Source: Lysobacteraceae bacterium 2PB (lineage in GTDB: Bacteria > Pseudomonadota > Gammaproteobacteria > Xanthomonadales > Xanthomonadaceae). Taken from it: a DNA stretch of 64,000 nucleotides. Position 1 is the stretch's first letter. Each line of letters begins with the position of its first letter. The translations under genes and the position numbers were made by a program. The stretch spans positions 1 to 64,000 of the forward strand of contig SCMT01000014.1 in assembly GCA_005502915.1 (NCBI GenBank). Reading direction: 5' to 3'. Under the pieces are notes generated by a model. It had not been told where the DNA came from. It was given only the letters and a program-made list of their open reading frames with translations, and made no database searches. Below are positions 60,937 through 64,000 of the stretch, one piece after another.

Positions 60937-62742
60937 TCAGAACGTGACGCTCCAGCTGTTGATGTAGCCGGTGTCGTTGGCGTAGTTGTCGTTGACGCGC
61001 AGCTTCCAGGTGCCGTTGAGCGGCTCGCTGGACAGGTTGACCGTGTAGCTCTGGTTGATGTTGTCGGCCGAACCGCCCGCACGGTTGTGCAGGGTGTAGA
61101 CCGAACCATCGGGCGCCACCAGGTCGACCTTGAGATCACCGATGTAGGTGTGGACGATGGCGACGGCGACCGAGGCGTTGGTCGGTGCGTTGCCGGTGCG
61201 ACCGGACACCGAGACCGGGCTCTCGACCGTCGCGTTGTCGGCGATCGTGTAGTCGGCGCTGTTGGTGTAGGTCTGCGTGCCGCCGCCACCGGTGTTGCCG
61301 GCCGCGGTCACTGCGGCGTCGGCGTTGAGCATGCCCACGCCCAGCGGCTGGTCCGGGGTCTGCGGGAACGGCCGCACGGTGTTCTTCAGCAGGGTTTCGA
61401 GCTGGGCCGGGCTGTAGAGCGCCAGGCCGAGGGCCTTGCGACGGCTCTGCACCAGCGCCGCGACACCGGCGACGTGCGGCGTCGCCATCGAGGTGCCGCC
61501 GTAGGACGCGTAGCTTTCGCTCCCCTGCCCCTGCGTGCCGCTGTTGAGCGTCGACCAGATGTTCGAGCCCGGCGCCGACAGGTCGACCACGCTGCCGTAA
61601 TTGGACAGCTGGTTGTATTGCGTGCTCCAGACCGAACGCTTGCCCGCGCTGTCGATCGCACCGACGGTGATCACGTTGGCGCAGTTGGCCGGCTGGAAAT
61701 TCGCCGCGTTGGCGTTGCTGTTGCCGGCGGCCACGATGACCGTGGACCCGCGGCCGACCGCGCCGTTGATCGCATTCTGGTAGGTCGTCGAGCAGGTGCC
61801 GCCGCCGCCGAGGCTCATGTTGATGATCTGCGCCGGCGTGCTGTTGGCCGGAATGCCGCTGACGGTGCCGCCGGACGCCCAGGTCACGCCGTCGGCGATG
61901 TCCGACAGGGAACCGCCGCAGCGACCGAGCACGCGCACGTGCTGGATCTTCGCGCCGAACGCGACGCCTGCGACGCCCTTGCTGTTGTTGGTGACCGCAC
62001 CGATCGTGCCCGCGACATGCGTGCCGTGCCAGCTCGAATTGGCGCTGGGCGGCGCGTTGGTGCCGCAGGCGGAGTTGGTGTACCAGTCGCCCTGGTCGTT
62101 CGGGTTGCTGTCGCGGCCGTTGCCGTCCTGCGAAGTCGTGGTGTTGGTGATGAAGTCGTAGCCGGCGACGGTATTGGCGTCGAGGTCGCTGTGCGGCGTG
62201 CGGCCGGTATCGACCACGGCGACGACGATGCCAGAGCCCGTGCTCTTGTCCCACGCGGCCGGCGCGTTGATGCCGGCGGTTGCGCCGTAGTAGTGCCACT
62301 GGTCGGTATAGCGCGTGTCGTTCGGCGTCAGTACCGGATACATGCGCACGTCGACTTCGACGTATTCGACGTTCGGGTCCGCGGCGATGCGGCGCATCAG
62401 CGCTTCGGCATCGCTGCGGCCCAGCGCGCGGTTGGCACGGATGACGTCGGCACCGAGCGACATGCGGCGGAAGTGCTTGAGGGCGACGGCCTGGCCGGCC
62501 TTGCCGCGGGCCAGGCCCTGGGCGGCGCGCTGCAGGCCGCGGTCGATGGCGGCGCTGCTGTTGCGCTCGGCGCTGCCCGAACGGTACTTCACGATGAACT
62601 GGTCGAACTGCGTGTCGGTCTGCAGGCCCGAGAGATGGGCCTGGCCGGCGAACGCGGCCGGCGCCGCCATGGACGCAACCGCGAACAGCATGGCGGCGAC
62701 GAGCGGCTTGACCTGCCCCCTGTGGTGCACATCGAAAGACAT
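60937..62742 (-). CDS. Secreted S8 subtilase (PrtA/AprV-like) with P domain
   Basis: A 601-residue preproprotease of a different S8 branch from the two neighbours, resembling Xanthomonas extracellular serine proteases. Signal peptide about 1-33, propeptide to about 135, catalytic D178 (V-V-D-T-G-R-T), H239 (W-H-G-T-H-V-A-G) and S418 (G-G-T-S-M-A-T-P-H). A Gly-rich linker leads to a P domain (about 485-601) ending N-S-W-S-V-T-F. ATG at 62742 with GGAGAAG upstream. Confidence 0.93.
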   Translation of the reverse strand: MSFDVHHRGQVKPLVAAMLFAVASMAAPAAFAGQAHLSGLQTDTQFDQFIVKYRSGSAERNSSAAIDRGLQRAAQGLARGKAGQAVALKHFRRMSLGADVIRANRALGRSDAEALMRRIAADPNVEYVEVDVRMYPVLTPNDTRYTDQWHYYGATAGINAPAAWDKSTGSGIVVAVVDTGRTPHSDLDANTVAGYDFITNTTTSQDGNGRDSNPNDQGDWYTNSACGTNAPPSANSSWHGTHVAGTIGAVTNNSKGVAGVAFGAKIQHVRVLGRCGGSLSDIADGVTWASGGTVSGIPANSTPAQIINMSLGGGGTCSTTYQNAINGAVGRGSTVIVAAGNSNANAANFQPANCANVITVGAIDSAGKRSVWSTQYNQLSNYGSVVDLSAPGSNIWSTLNSGTQGQGSESYASYGGTSMATPHVAGVAALVQSRRKALGLALYSPAQLETLLKNTVRPFPQTPDQPLGVGMLNADAAVTAAGNTGGGGTQTYTNSADYTIADNATVESPVSVSGRTGNAPTNASVAVAIVHTYIGDLKVDLVAPDGSVYTLHNRAGGSADNINQSYTVNLSSEPLNGTWKLRVNDNYANDTGYINSWSVTF

Positions 62743-63155
62743 TGCTTCTTCTCCGGATTGGATGGCCGCGTGATGCGGCGAGATGTCCCGGGCGCGCGGT
62801 TGGGAACGTTCTTGTTCTGTGCGGCCCGTGTACCGGATCCGCCCCCTGCGAATCCGTGGCGCAACTTAGGAACAGCGCCGGATGCCATCAATGTGCGGCG
62901 CAGCATTTTTCCGGACGAATTTCAGTGCGCGTACGTCATCCGCAGCAGAACATGACGAATGGTCATCAGTGCGGACGCGCCAGGTCGGTCGCATCGTTCG
63001 CAAACGACAGTTCGGGCGCGGTTTCCGCAGCAGAAAACACGACTTGCATCGCGATTTGCAGACCTCGTGCCGCGTGCGTGCCTCATCTTTTCAAACCCGG
63101 AAGGGCCCCGGCGTCCGCCAGGGCCCTTCATGACATATCGTCATGACGATTCTTG
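62743..63155. other. Intergenic region between the third subtilase and the second M28 gene
   Basis: About 410 bases without a gene. It contains an ATGAC-GAATG-GTCAT dyad near 62952-62966, two partly repeated GCAGCAGAA(A)ACA(T/C)GAC strings (about 62941 and 63028), and the hairpin at 63100-63129. Confidence 0.45.
63100..63129 (-). terminator. Hairpin downstream of the second M28 gene
   Basis: Perfect arms GAAGGGCCC (63100-63108) and GGGCCCTTC (63121-63129). Position after the stop of the gene at 63156 suits a terminator, but the T run is poor. Confidence 0.55.
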
Positions 63156-64000
63156 TCAGAACGTCAGGCTCCAGCTGTCGATCCGGCCCGTATCCTGGCT
63201 CGCATTGTCGTTCACGCGCAGCTTCCACGTGCCGTTCAGCGCCTCGGCCGACAGGTTGACCGTGTAGGTCTGGTTGATGTTGTCGGCCGAACCGCCCGCG
63301 CGGTTGTGCAGCACGTAGACCGAGCCGTCCGGCGCCACCAGGTCGACCTTCAGGTCACCGATGTAGGTGTGGACGATGTTCACCACGACCGGCGTGGCCG
63401 TCGATCCATTGCCGGTGCGACCGGAGACGGTGATCGCGCTCTCCACCGTGGCGTTGTCGGCGATCGCGACATCGGTGCCGTTGGTGTACGTCTGCGCGCC
63501 GCCGCTGCCGACGGTGACCGTCCGCGTCGCGGTGTTGCTGGCGCCGCCGTTGTCGGTCACGGTCAGCGCGACCGTGTAGGTACCGGCCGAGGCGTAGGTG
63601 CGGCTGGGATTGGCGGCCGTGGACGTGGTGCCGTCGCCGAAGTTCCAGCTGCGCGCTGCGATGCTGCCGTCGCTGTCGGTGGAGGTGTCGGTGAAGCTGG
63701 CGGTCAGTCCGCTGACGCTGGACGTGAAGCTCGCAGTCGGCGCCACGTTGCCACCGCCCCCACCGGAGGTCTTCGCTGCCTCGCCGAGGAAGGCCAGGCC
63801 GATCAGCGCGAATTTGGCGCTGTTCTGCGCCGAGTTGCCCATGTTCGCCAGGGTGTCGTTGGCGGTATGGATCTGGCTGAAGTAGCCGCCGCTGGTGGCG
63901 CCGGTGCCGCCTTCGAAGAAGAAGCCCGCCGGATAGCCGGCAGCGGTCCACGAGGCATGGTCGGAGCAGGCGTAGCCGCAGGTGTCCGTGCCGCGACGCA
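63156..64000 (-). CDS. Secreted M28 aminopeptidase with PKD and P domains (5' end outside window)
   Basis: The minus-strand frame is open from the right edge to a stop at 63156, about 280 residues. It begins within the M28 domain (G-T-D-T-C-G-Y-A-C-S-D-H-A-S-W), with the last zinc ligand in Q-I-H-T-A-N-D-T-L-A. Then follow a Gly linker, a PKD domain (S-W-N-F-G-D-G-T-T-S-T, T-Y-A-S-A-G-T-Y-T-V) and a P domain ending D-S-W-S-L-T-F. Its M28 part aligns closely with the gene at 54899, which lacks the extra domains. Confidence 0.92.
   Translation of the reverse strand, partial: RRGTDTCGYACSDHASWTAAGYPAGFFFEGGTGATSGGYFSQIHTANDTLANMGNSAQNSAKFALIGLAFLGEAAKTSGGGGGNVAPTASFTSSVSGLTASFTDTSTDSDGSIAARSWNFGDGTTSTAANPSRTYASAGTYTVALTVTDNGGASNTATRTVTVGSGGAQTYTNGTDVAIADNATVESAITVSGRTGNGSTATPVVVNIVHTYIGDLKVDLVAPDGSVYVLHNRAGGSADNINQTYTVNLSAEALNGTWKLRVNDNASQDTGRIDSWSLTF

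Noticed and set aside
63500-63842. Separate small secreted protein starting at the internal ATG at 63842
   Set aside because: The frame continues without a stop to the window edge and matches the M28 domain of the paralogue, so the ATG is internal.

Overview
The window is about 64 kb of high-GC chromosomal DNA from a gammaproteobacterium of the Lysobacteraceae (Xanthomonadaceae), most like Lysobacter or Luteimonas. The evidence is two alpha-lytic-protease homologues, several secreted subtilases with C-terminal P domains, an effector carrying the C-terminal recruitment domain of Xanthomonadales type IV secretion (XVIPCD), wrbA next to a DUF2069 gene, and family-typical dispersed inverted repeats. 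I saw no rRNA, tRNA, CRISPR array, prophage or insertion sequence. The genus is a guess from gene content.

Layout. 1-9.4 kb: small secreted or hypothetical proteins, an S9 peptidase, a secreted clan GH-A-like glycosidase and a YcaQ-type DNA glycosylase. 9.4-12.3 kb: structured repeats, a DUF3025 gene and rimO. 12.3-22.3 kb: a pyroglutamate (5-oxoproline) block, with dienelactone hydrolase, HIT protein, pxpB and pxpC overlapping one another, then pxpA, DUF969 and DUF979 membrane proteins and pcp. Between pxpC and pxpA sits a two-gene cassette: a lipoprotein with two LprI-like repeats and an 866-residue multidomain peptidoglycan hydrolase ending in XVIPCD. This looks like an immunity/effector pair for the bacteria-killing type IV secretion system, and it is the most striking item here. 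22.5-26 kb: a MacAB-type ABC exporter whose adaptor carries a Spy-like insert. 26-35 kb: housekeeping genes (mazG, cysQ, nudE, bioA, rsmE, moaB, ppk2) mixed with small unknown genes. 35.1-37.8 kb: fabA-fabB and an HTH regulator, with an unusual GCATGC-rich stretch in front of fabA. 37.9-39.3 kb: a secreted pair of unknown role.

39.4-45.6 kb (minus strand): one long sulfur-acquisition operon, reading Rrf2 regulator, YezD-like protein, OprP-type porin, sulfate-binding protein, cysT, cysW, cysA. Two dyads in front of the regulator are candidate autoregulatory operators. 45.7-49.5 kb: acylphosphatase, TlpA-like thioredoxin lipoprotein, YihY-type membrane protein, wrbA, DUF2069 and a half-length asparaginase-like protein.

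49.9-64 kb: a secreted-protease island with two alpha-lytic-type S1 proteases, a large secreted protein of unknown function, two M28 aminopeptidases (the second cut by the window edge) and three S8 subtilases. Four of these proteins end in a P domain with the same C-terminal signature (SWSxTF). Most island genes are followed by a clear hairpin, so they look like separate transcription units. Taken together, the proteases, the peptidoglycan-targeting effector and the pyroglutamate-recovery genes fit a predatory or competitive bacterium that lyses neighbours and feeds on their peptides. That ecological reading is inference.
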